Positions 35,847 to 43,578 of a stretch of DNA of 64,000 nt are shown here, piece after piece. This DNA comes from an uncultured Eubacteriales bacterium (GTDB taxonomy: Bacteria > Bacillota > Clostridia > Oscillospirales > Acutalibacteraceae). Position 1 is the stretch's first letter. Every line of letters starts with the position of its first letter. The notes below the pieces were generated by a model. That model was not told where the DNA came from. It worked only from the letters and a program-made list of their open reading frames with translations, and ran no database searches. A program made the position numbers and the translations under genes. Location: contig CATZCM010000001.1 of the NCBI GenBank assembly GCA_958417225.1, positions 1-64,000 of the forward strand. The letters are read 5' to 3'.

Positions 35847-36149
35847 TATTAGGGGTTCAATTCATATGGTGAACCTGGTCTTTTATGGTAATTGTTGAAA
35901 GAGGCTGTAAATGAAATAAGTAAAAAAACTAACCCTATTTGGACTAATCTCAATGATTATTATGTTGAAGGGTGTATTTCTTGTTTAATTGATCGAACTG
36001 CTATGTACTGAACAATACGCACGATGGTATGATCGATAGACAAAGTAATTATTTATCTCATACCTTATGTGAAAATTTTTGCTCTGTTAATGCTGCATAA
36101 AGTTAATTTTTGGATAATATATTTTACTGTGGAGAAGAGGAGTGGAATA
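35847..36149. other. Intergenic stretch with a possible short coding relic
   Basis: A short frame around 35895-36010 (containing KTNPIWTNLNDYYVEGC) reads like protein but has no ribosome site and stops on both sides. Otherwise nothing recognised. Confidence 0.35.
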
Positions 36150-37100
36150 ATGAAATTTATTTTATCGATTTCCGGTGGTGGTATAAGAGGGATTATACCA
36201 GCAGTTGTGCTTGCAGAGCTAGAAAATATAACACAAAAACCTATTGCAAAAAGCTTTGATTTAATAGCTGGGACGTCTACAGGTGGGATTATTGCATCGA
36301 TGCTTGCAGTTCCGGGCAAAAATCAGCAACCTAAATATTCTGCACAAAAGGTTGTTGAACTGTATAAGGACTTTGGAAAAACAGTTTTTAATCAAAGTTT
36401 CTTAAGAAAACTTTTTTCATTAAATGGTCTTATTGGAACAAAGTATAGCTATAAAACTTTAGAGAAGTTATTAATTGAATATTTGGGGAATGCATATCTT
36501 TCAAATACAATTACAAATCTTTTGATTCCAGCATATAAAATTGAAAAAGGCGTAGGTCCGTACTTTTTTAAAACATTGCATGCAAAGCAAACGAAAAGTA
36601 AAATAGAAAACCCACTTTTGTGGAAATGTGCGAGAGCTACAAGTGCAGCAAACGGATATTTTGAACCGTATAAATTAGATGAACAACATATTTTTTTGGA
36701 TGGAGGTCTTTTTGCAAATAATCCTGCAATGTGTGCATATGCTCAAGCGAAGAATCTTTATGGTGAACAAGAGAAAATTACACTTGTGTCGATTGAAACT
36801 GGAGAAAATTTAGTAGGGTACCAGTATGATAAAATTCGAAATTGGGGATTTATTCAGTGGGCAGAGCCGTTTTTTAAACAAATTTCTAGTTCAGCGTCAG
36901 GGGCAATAGATTACATGCTAAGAGCGCTTACTACCAGAGGCGATAGATATTTTCGTATTCAGACAGATTTAGATAAAAAATCACTTAAAATGGATGATGC
37001 AAGTGATTCTAATATTCAGCGCTTGGAAATGGCAGCGAAACGTTCAATTAGAAAACATTATAGTGAACTTAGTGAAATTGCAAATTTAATTAAAGCATGA
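36150..37100 (+). CDS. Patatin-like phospholipase
   Basis: 316 residues. SGGGIRGIIPA (oxyanion hole, about 7-17), GTSTGG with the catalytic serine (about 41-46), and the DGG dyad aspartate (about 182) mark an active patatin lipid acyl hydrolase; no signal peptide, so it is cytoplasmic or membrane-associated. GAGGAG lies seven bases before ATG 36150. Neighbours give no clue: there is no cyclase, ubiquitin-like or toxin gene nearby, so I see no sign of a defence operon. A lipid-remodelling role is the default reading. Confidence 0.9.
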   Translation: MKFILSISGGGIRGIIPAVVLAELENITQKPIAKSFDLIAGTSTGGIIASMLAVPGKNQQPKYSAQKVVELYKDFGKTVFNQSFLRKLFSLNGLIGTKYSYKTLEKLLIEYLGNAYLSNTITNLLIPAYKIEKGVGPYFFKTLHAKQTKSKIENPLLWKCARATSAANGYFEPYKLDEQHIFLDGGLFANNPAMCAYAQAKNLYGEQEKITLVSIETGENLVGYQYDKIRNWGFIQWAEPFFKQISSSASGAIDYMLRALTTRGDRYFRIQTDLDKKSLKMDDASDSNIQRLEMAAKRSIRKHYSELSEIANLIKA

Positions 37101-37104
37101 ATTA

Positions 37105-37140
37105 AAAGCATACTCTTATTTTGTGGTAGTGTGCTTTAAA
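37105..37140 (+). terminator. Possible terminator of the patatin gene
   Basis: AAAGCATACT pairs with AGTGTGCTTT, followed by AAATTTATTG; a weak T tract. Confidence 0.45.
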
Positions 37141-37218
37141 TTTATTGTTATGGATATAATTGTATCAAAGTAATAATTTTTTGCGTGATGAATGGTGTAG
37201 CTTAATTTAAAAAATATA

Positions 37219-37247
37219 TTTACTTTTTTTAATTTATATGTTATAAT
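37219..37247 (+). promoter_or_regulatory. rpsO promoter
   Basis: TTTACT, 17-base spacer, TATAAT. Confidence 0.65.
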
Positions 37248-37254
37248 AAAAACA

Positions 37255-37335
37255 CTTTGAATCCTGTCCACGGATTAAGGATTAAGCCATGTTATGGATT
37301 ACACCTTCCTTTTTCTGTGAATTGGAAAAATTAAA
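37255..37335 (+). promoter_or_regulatory. Probable S15-responsive leader of rpsO
   Basis: The leader has AATCC (37260-37264) and three GGATT copies (37272, 37279, 37296), allowing several exclusive pairings. Repression by S15 binding to its own leader is known in several bacteria; its use here is inferred from position and this pairing potential. Confidence 0.5.
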
Positions 37336-37352
37336 AAAAGGTGGTAAAGAAA

Positions 37353-37616
37353 ATGTTAAAAAATGAAAAAGATGCTATCATTAATGAATTTGCAAGACAC
37401 GAGGGTGACACAGGTTCTCCAGAGGTTCAAGTTGCTTTGCTTACTAGTAGAATTAATCATTTAAATGAGCACTTGAAAGAACATCATAAGGATCATCATT
37501 CAAGAAGGGGTCTTTTCAAAATGGTAGGTCAAAGACGTAATATCCTTAAGTATTTAATGAAAACAGATATTAGTAGATATCGTGAGCTAATTTCAAGACT
37601 TGGATTACGTAAATAA
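37353..37616 (+). CDS. rpsO: 30S ribosomal protein S15
   Basis: 87 residues, matching the family's usual 88. FARHEGDTGSPEVQVALLT, HLKEHHKDHHSRRGL and RRNILKYL are the conserved rRNA-contacting segments. Start ATG 37353 follows GGTGG by eight bases; a GTG four codons upstream lies in the ribosome site. It is followed by pnp as in most bacteria, with a hairpin in the spacer. Confidence 0.97.
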   Translation: MLKNEKDAIINEFARHEGDTGSPEVQVALLTSRINHLNEHLKEHHKDHHSRRGLFKMVGQRRNILKYLMKTDISRYRELISRLGLRK

Positions 37617-37628
37617 TTTGTTATTTCA

Positions 37629-37670
37629 CCACAGGCAAGGTCGGCTGTGTAAGCTGATCTTGTCTTGTGG
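37629..37670 (+). other. Long rpsO-pnp intercistronic hairpin without T tract
   Basis: CCACAGGCAAGGTCGGCT pairs with AGCTGATCTTGTCTTGTGG with few defects around loop GTGTA. No T run follows, so it should not terminate. In E. coli a hairpin in the equivalent place is an RNase III processing site that controls PNPase; a similar role is inferred. Confidence 0.6.
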
Positions 37671-37702
37671 CGTTATAGGACAATAATGAAGGAGAACACA
37701 TT

Positions 37703-39796
37703 ATGTTTGAAAATTATAAAACTTTTAAAACTACTTTTGCAGGTAGACCGCTTATTGTGGAGACGGGAAAATTGGCTTGTCTTGCCAATGGTGCTTGTCT
37801 TGTGAGATATGGCGAAACAGTGGTACATGTGGCCGTGACTGCTTCTGAAAAACCGCGTGATGGGATAGACTTTTTTCCATTGTCAGTTGACTTTGAAGAG
37901 AAGATGTATTCGGTTGGAAAAATTCCAGGTTCGTATCTCAAAAGAGAAGGGAAACCCTCTGAAAAAGCAATCTTAGTATCAAGAGTGATCGATAGACCAA
38001 TAAGGCCGCTTTTCCCAAAAGACCTCAGAAATGATGTTTCAGTAGTGTGTACGGTTATGTCTGTAGATCCAGATTGTATGCCAGAAATAGTTGCAATGGT
38101 GGGGACGTCTATAGCATTGTCAATTTCTGATATACCGTGGAACGGACCTATATCTGGAGTGTCAGTTGGTTGCATTAACGGAAAATTTATAATAAATCCG
38201 AGTGAGATGGAAAGAGAAGTTTCTGATATGGCGGTTACAGTTGCGTCGACAGAGTCTAGAGTTGCTATGATAGAAGCTTCTGCTAAAGAAATTTCCGATG
38301 ATGTTATGTATGAAGCGATTATTTATGGGCACGAAGAAAATCAAAAATTAATCTCTTTTATAAAAGAAATACAGAACAGTATCGGGAAAGAAAAATTCTC
38401 TTATGAGAGTCATGAACCTGATCCTGAGATGCTTTCAAAAATAATGGACTTTGCTATGGATGATATAAAAATTGCACTTGATACGGATGATAAAAAAATT
38501 CGTGATGAAAGACTTTCTCCAATATATGAAAAGGTACATGAAACCTTTGATGAGCAATATCCAGAAAAAGAAGCGGAGATCGATGAATGCCTCTATAAAA
38601 CTCAAAAACATATTGTGCGTCGGTGGTTGCTAGATGAGCAAAAACGTGTGGATGGCAGAAAAATGGATGAAATTCGTCCACTTGCAGCTGAGGTTGGGAT
38701 TTTGCCAAGAGTTCATGGTTCAGGTCTTTTTACAAGAGGACAGACGCAAGTTCTAACAGTGACTACACTTGGTCCTATGAGTGATAAACAAATGTTGGAT
38801 GGAATTGATAACGAAGTGTCTAAAAGATATATGCATCACTATAATTTTCCGTCGTATTCAGTGGGTGAGACAAAACCATCTAGAGGTCCTGGCAGGCGTG
38901 AAATAGGTCATGGAGCGCTTGCAGAACGTGCGCTTGTACCGGTGCTTCCTAACGTGGATGATTTTCCATATGCTATTAGACTGGTTTCGGAGGTAATGTC
39001 ATCTAATGGTTCAACTTCGCAAGGATCTGTTTGCGGTTCGACCCTTTCCCTCATGGATGCAGGAGTTCCTATTAAGGCTCCAGTTGCAGGAATATCATGT
39101 GGGCTTATTACTGAGGGCGAACGCTGGATGACTATGGTGGATATACAAGGTCTTGAGGATTTCTTCGGGGATATGGACTTTAAGGTTGCTGGGACCAAAA
39201 ATGGTATTACTGCAATACAAATGGATTTGAAAATATCAGGGCTTACTGCAGATATGATTAGGGAAGCACTCCATAAAACTCATCAGGCGAGAAATTATAT
39301 CATCGATGATATAATCCTAAAGGCGATAGATAAACCAAGAAATGAGCTTTCAAAGTATGCGCCAAAAATGTTGTCGCTTACTATACCAGTAGACAAAATC
39401 CGTGAAGTGATTGGTTCAGGTGGGAAAGTGATTCAAAAACTTTGTGCAGATTATGATGTTAAAATAGATATTGAAGATGATGGTCAAGTGTTTATCTTAG
39501 GCACTGATTTTGATAATTGCAAGCGCGCGAAAAAAATGGTGGAACTTATTGTATTTGATCCCAAAGTTGGAGTTATTTACCCTGGGATAGTTACTAGGGT
39601 TATGGACTTTGGGGCGTTTATCGAAATCGCACCGGGCAAAGAAGGACTTTGCCATATATCCAAACTTTCCAGCAAACGTGTCGCAAAAGTTACGGATGTA
39701 GTGCATGTTGATGATAAGGTACTTGTGAAGTTGACTGACATTGATGATAAGGGTAGACTTAATTTGTCTATGAAAGATGCTGTTAGCAGGGATTGA
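37703..39796 (+). CDS. pnp: Polynucleotide phosphorylase
   Basis: 697 residues. Degrades RNA 3' to 5' with phosphate. Two RNase-PH-like domains, the catalytic segment LMDAGVPIKAPVAGISCGLI, a KH domain (IREVIGSGGKVIQKLC, about 565) and an S1 domain (GIVTRVMDFGAFIEI, about 627) are present in the usual order. AAGGAG precedes ATG 37703. The stop codon lies inside the -35 element of the rnpB promoter. Confidence 0.97.
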   Translation: MFENYKTFKTTFAGRPLIVETGKLACLANGACLVRYGETVVHVAVTASEKPRDGIDFFPLSVDFEEKMYSVGKIPGSYLKREGKPSEKAILVSRVIDRPIRPLFPKDLRNDVSVVCTVMSVDPDCMPEIVAMVGTSIALSISDIPWNGPISGVSVGCINGKFIINPSEMEREVSDMAVTVASTESRVAMIEASAKEISDDVMYEAIIYGHEENQKLISFIKEIQNSIGKEKFSYESHEPDPEMLSKIMDFAMDDIKIALDTDDKKIRDERLSPIYEKVHETFDEQYPEKEAEIDECLYKTQKHIVRRWLLDEQKRVDGRKMDEIRPLAAEVGILPRVHGSGLFTRGQTQVLTVTTLGPMSDKQMLDGIDNEVSKRYMHHYNFPSYSVGETKPSRGPGRREIGHGALAERALVPVLPNVDDFPYAIRLVSEVMSSNGSTSQGSVCGSTLSLMDAGVPIKAPVAGISCGLITEGERWMTMVDIQGLEDFFGDMDFKVAGTKNGITAIQMDLKISGLTADMIREALHKTHQARNYIIDDIILKAIDKPRNELSKYAPKMLSLTIPVDKIREVIGSGGKVIQKLCADYDVKIDIEDDGQVFILGTDFDNCKRAKKMVELIVFDPKVGVIYPGIVTRVMDFGAFIEIAPGKEGLCHISKLSSKRVAKVTDVVHVDDKVLVKLTDIDDKGRLNLSMKDAVSRD

Positions 39797-39822
39797 CAAA
39801 AATGTTTTATTTGTAGTATAAT
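39793..39822 (+). promoter_or_regulatory. rnpB promoter, overlapping the end of pnp
   Basis: TTGACA, 18-base spacer, TATAAT. The TGA in TTGACA is the pnp stop codon. Confidence 0.85.
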
Positions 39823-39828
39823 CAAATT

Positions 39829-40174
39829 GCGAGTAATCTGAGCAGTTGCGGGTGCAGTACCGAAAGGTCGCACGCGAGGAAAGTCCGGGCTCCACAGGGC
39901 AAAGGATAACGGCTAACGGCCGCCGGGGGTGACCCTAGGGAAAGTGCAACAGAAATTATACCGCCTGCGTAGGCAGGTAAGGATGAAACGGCGAGGTAAG
40001 AGCTCACCGGCACATAGGAGACTATGTGGCCTTGTAAACCCTATCCGGAGCAACACCGCAAAAAAGACATTACATCGGCCCGATGGTCTTATAGGTGGCA
40101 CTGAGCTGTTTCGGTAACGATCAGCCAAGATAGATGACTGCTTTTAACAGAACCCGGCTTATAGGGTTAGTCGC
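39829..40174 (+). ncRNA. rnpB: RNase P RNA
   Basis: About 346 bases. Hallmarks: GAGGAAAGTCCGGGCTCC, ACAGAAATTATACCGCC, GGTAAGAGCTCACCGG and AACAGAACCCGGCTTATAGG, with a P1 stem made from GCGAGTAATC (39829) and GGTTAGTCGC (ending 40174). It is the catalytic RNA that removes tRNA 5' leaders. Ends are estimated from P1. It has its own promoter; the short frames seen within it are not genes. Confidence 0.97.
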
Positions 40175-40236
40175 TTGTGTTATGAATTTACCAATTTGCT
40201 TTGATGAAGTATTTTGAGTAAAAAGGAGTGTTGTAG

Positions 40237-41886
40237 ATGATTAATGGAATTTGTTTTAAAAATGCTGTGATATCAGGGGCAAATAATTTGTCACGGCATA
40301 AAGATCATGTAAATGATTTGAATATATTCCCAGTTCCGGATGGCGATACGGGGACAAATATGTTTATGACTATAAGTTCGGCAGTTGCTGAGCTTGAAGA
40401 TAATCAGTGTGAATCTATTGGTGAAGTTGCTAAAATTGTTGCATCAGCTCTCTTGCGTGGTGCGAGGGGAAATTCTGGCGTAATTTTGTCAATTTTGTTT
40501 AGAGGTTTTGCAAATGGACTTGAAGGCGTGGATGCTGCAGATGGCGCGAGCCTTGTTACTGCCCTTAAACTTGGAGTAGATGCTGCATACAAAGCAGTTA
40601 TGAAACCTACTGAAGGAACTATGCTGACTGTTGCAAGGATTGCTTACGAAAAGGGGCGTGAGGCGGCGTTTTTTGATAATGATCCAGTGTATGTGTGGAA
40701 TGCTGTGTGCAAAGGTGCGAATGAAGCTCTGGATACTACTCCCGATTTGTTGCCGGTTTTGAAGAAAGCTGGGGTTGTTGATGCGGGAGGAAAGGGAATT
40801 TGTCTTATATTTGAGGGAATGCGTTCAGTTTTTGAGGATGGAGTTGTTATATCGGCAGAAAATCAATCTATTGATGCCGTTAATGAGGATAATTCAGAAT
40901 TTGCTTCCATGATAGCTAAATTTGATGCAGATATTAGGTTTACGTATTGTACAGAACTTGTTGTTGAAAAAAATGTGAATGTGGATTTACCAGTGTATGA
41001 CTTACGTGCGGCACTTGAGCAAATAGGTGACTGTGTAGTGGTGGTTGATGATGATGAAATTATAAAAGTTCATGTTCATACAGAGGAACCAGGGACAGTT
41101 TTGCAAAAAGCTTTGGTGTTTGGGGAACTACTTACTGTTAAAGTTGAAAATATGCGTGAACAAAATCGTAAAATTAATAAATTAGCTGAAAAAAGAGAAA
41201 AACTTTCACCGCAGGATCCAGTTGATGAAGTAGGATTTGTAGCAGTGGCGGCTGGAGACGGTATTGTGAACTTATTTTCGGATTTAGGTTGTCTGCATGT
41301 GGTCACAGGCGGACAAACAATGAATCCAAGTACAGAGGATATATTGCAAGCTATTTTGGCGACACCAGCTAAAAACGTGTTTGTCTTCCCGAATAATAAA
41401 AATATAATACTTGCTGCAGAACAAGCAACTCCGTTTGTAAAAGATCGTCGTGTGATCGTGATACCGACTCGTACTATCCCTCAAGGAATTAGTGCAATGC
41501 TTGCATTTGATCCAGAGATGTCCATAAACGAAAATCATGTACTTATGCAGGAATCTATGGGGAAAGTCAGTACAGGTCAAGTTACGTTTGCATCACGAAA
41601 TTCTGAGTTTGGTGGTTTTAAAATAAAATCGGGTGATATTTTAGCTCTTGATAATGGAAAACTTGTTTTTACCTCTAAAAATTATGTTAAGGCAGTTACG
41701 AAATTGGTAGCGTCCATGGTGAATAAACATACATCTATTGTTACTTTGATACGAGGTGAAGGAGTGTCGGATGAAGATGCACAGATTGTTCAAAAGTGCA
41801 TTCAGTCTAAAATCGGAAATCATATAGATGTAACTATGATCAATGGGGGACAACCGATATATTATTTCATTGTTTCAGTTGAGTGA
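40237..41886 (+). CDS. fakA: DAK2-domain fatty acid kinase FakA/YloV family
   Basis: 549 residues. The N-terminal DAK2 ATP-binding domain shows LNIFPVPDGDTGTNMF and LLRGARGNSGVILS; the middle and C-terminal parts match the FakA/YloV family, which phosphorylates fatty acids delivered by FakB (DegV) proteins so they enter phospholipid synthesis. AAGGAG lies ten bases before ATG 40237. The usual upstream asp23-family gene (yloU) is absent; rnpB lies there instead. No degV gene is seen in the window. Confidence 0.9.
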   Translation: MINGICFKNAVISGANNLSRHKDHVNDLNIFPVPDGDTGTNMFMTISSAVAELEDNQCESIGEVAKIVASALLRGARGNSGVILSILFRGFANGLEGVDAADGASLVTALKLGVDAAYKAVMKPTEGTMLTVARIAYEKGREAAFFDNDPVYVWNAVCKGANEALDTTPDLLPVLKKAGVVDAGGKGICLIFEGMRSVFEDGVVISAENQSIDAVNEDNSEFASMIAKFDADIRFTYCTELVVEKNVNVDLPVYDLRAALEQIGDCVVVVDDDEIIKVHVHTEEPGTVLQKALVFGELLTVKVENMREQNRKINKLAEKREKLSPQDPVDEVGFVAVAAGDGIVNLFSDLGCLHVVTGGQTMNPSTEDILQAILATPAKNVFVFPNNKNIILAAEQATPFVKDRRVIVIPTRTIPQGISAMLAFDPEMSINENHVLMQESMGKVSTGQVTFASRNSEFGGFKIKSGDILALDNGKLVFTSKNYVKAVTKLVASMVNKHTSIVTLIRGEGVSDEDAQIVQKCIQSKIGNHIDVTMINGGQPIYYFIVSVE

Positions 41887-41922
41887 CTTTGAGTAAAACC
41901 TATATTTTATATTCCTAAAAAT

Positions 41923-41967
41923 AAAAAAATCAGTCATTTGATAGATATATCATTTGCTGATTTTTTT
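41923..41967 (+). terminator. Terminator of fakA
   Basis: AAAAATCAG pairs with CTGATTTTT, with an inner GATA/TATC, ending in a seven-T run. Confidence 0.75.
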
Positions 41968-42108
41968 ATTAAGAGAAAATCTATTTAGTTTAAATCGCTT
42001 TTAGTATTTACAAAAAGTGTGGTCATTTATGATGGAAGTTTGAGATAACATGGAGTCAATTTTATTTGTTTTGGGTTTTGTAAGATTTAAGTAGTTCTTT
42101 TCCAAATG

Positions 42109-42178
42109 CAATACTTCTTCTTTAATAATGTAATTATCGAAAACATTATTAGAAAAGAAGTATTGTATTTTTTTATTT
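42109..42178 (+). terminator. Long imperfect inverted repeat with T run
   Basis: CAATACTTCTT then TTAATAATGT pairs with ACATTATTA and AGAAGTATTG, about 20 pairs, followed by a T-rich run. No gene precedes it closely, so it may end a small RNA from 41968-42108 or be a relic of a small mobile palindrome. Confidence 0.5.
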
Positions 42179-42272
42179 TGTCGTGATTGTGTGCTTTGTT
42201 AGGATTTTTCCTGGTTTTTCAGGAGAAAACTAAAAAATAACTTACTTTATTGGTTTCAGCGCGAATTTATAC

Positions 42273-42509
42273 TCAATCTAATAATTGCTCAATTTTGTCC
42301 CTAGTTGAATATCCCAGTATTATCGGGGTATCGTGTGCGACGTTATATAACCACTGTTTCCGGATATCTTTTGGTAGGTGTTTAGCTGCAGCGTATTGAT
42401 CAACCTCATCAGCCGTGTCTAGTGTAACAACTACGCTTCCCTTAAATGGAATAGGTTTTAAGTCTAAGCTATCGATTATATCGCATAACTTTTCTTGTCT
42501 CTTTATCAC
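42273..42509 (-). CDS. Small hypothetical protein, 78 residues
   Basis: A soluble protein with no recognised family, containing SVVVTLDTADEVDQYAAAKH and IRKQWLYNVAHDTPIILGYS. I favour GTG 42509 because its leader (GAAAGGAATGGTGAC, then TCAC) is nearly identical to that of the 50-residue membrane protein at 34685; an ATG at 42521 lies inside that leader. It lies 83 bases downstream of the decayed surface-protein gene on the same strand. Confidence 0.55.
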   Translation of the reverse strand: MIKRQEKLCDIIDSLDLKPIPFKGSVVVTLDTADEVDQYAAAKHLPKDIRKQWLYNVAHDTPIILGYSTRDKIEQLLD

Positions 42510-42592
42510 GTGAGTCACCATTCCTTTCATAATATAAGTCAAAAATTTTTTGAAGCTTATAAAATCAAACGCTGGTTGATATAGGATTTCGC

Positions 42593-42874
42593 TTATGTAC
42601 CTATTGGAGTCCAGTTTGTTATTGAATTTAAGTCAATAGTATCCATAAATTTAACACATGCTACTTGATTTTAAAATTCTCCTTCACTTTCATGAACAAT
42701 GTTAGAAAATTTAACTAGTTCATCAGCATTTTTTATTTGGTATGAGATAGTGCTGTTTCCATTACCGTTTAAGTCTACGGCATGCACTTTCATGGTTATT
42801 GATGGTAGTAAAGACAGTGTTATAAAAATTGACATCATGATACTAAATACTCGTTTACTTAATTTTGTTTTCAC
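42593..42874 (-). pseudogene. Remnant of a secreted surface protein (in-frame stop and truncation)
   Basis: GTG 42874 (AGGAGGG upstream) opens a signal peptide (core FSIMMSIFITLSLLPSITM, cut after VHA) and YQIKNADELVKFSNIVHES. A TAA at about 42671 interrupts it, yet the same frame continues with NQVACVKFMDTIDLNSITNW and TPIGT before a second stop at 42593. That continuation is the usual next segment of large surface proteins in Clostridia. The gene has thus lost both its continuity and its long C-terminal part. Confidence 0.7.
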
Positions 42875-43460
42875 TTAAATTTCTTCCCTCCTATCAATTC
42901 ATTATATTTGTCATATGAGTCAATATTTCATTTTCACTCCTTTCACATCTTAGTAGTCTACGAGTAGATTAACTACTTTTATTTCTGTTTTACCACGAAA
43001 TACATATTCTGTGGTAAAAATCGTGAGATTCAGTCACATGATTGCATGAATTTTAAAATGTATTTTTATACATATATGTATTATATTGCAATTTATTGTA
43101 AAAGTAAATAAATTTCTTGAAAAAATCGAATAAATCGATATTTTCGTTTATTTGCTAAAAAGCTTAAAAAAATTTCCAACATCTTTGACAAAATAAATGC
43201 AATTATGAAGTTGATGTGGATTTTATTGATTGTTTTTGCTATTTTATGATGCGATAACATACGTATAATGCTGTTTTAAATAATTGTATATTTTGTTAAC
43301 TTTGCTACCGTTTTTACCATAGAATATGTATTCTGTGTTTTTTTGAGCATGGGTGGAAATCAATACTCTGTGGTGAAAGTTCGATGGAGTAGTTACTAGC
43401 GAATTCTAAAACGATTTGTAAGTTTGATATAGTATGGTAAATGAAAGAAGTTTTATATCA
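42875..43460. other. Non-coding region with three related short palindromic motifs
   Basis: TTTTACCAC and GTGGTAAAA flank GAAATACATATTCT near 42990-43025; related blocks occur near 43310-43340 (ACCATAGAATATGTATTCTG) and 43360-43380 (ATACTCTGTGGTGAAA). No gene or RNA recognised. Confidence 0.4.
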
Positions 43461-43464
43461 TAAC

Positions 43465-43517
43465 GACAAAAAGACTTGTACGCAGTGGATACTGTTACAT
43501 ATCCAAACATACAAGTC
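43465..43517 (-). terminator. Terminator of pckG
   Basis: Minus-strand GACTTGTATG pairs with CGTACAAGTC, with inner GGAT/ATCC, followed by TTTTTGT. Confidence 0.8.
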
Positions 43518-43578
43518 GTATTGGTTATTATTTAATTGTACATTGAACGAATTTATAGGCGAGAGGGGCATAGATAAA

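Noticed and set aside
36150..37100. CBASS-type phospholipase effector
   Set aside because: No nucleotidyltransferase or accessory gene within several kilobases; neighbours are housekeeping or remnants.
39822..40128. Several short frames on both strands
   Set aside because: They lie inside RNase P RNA.
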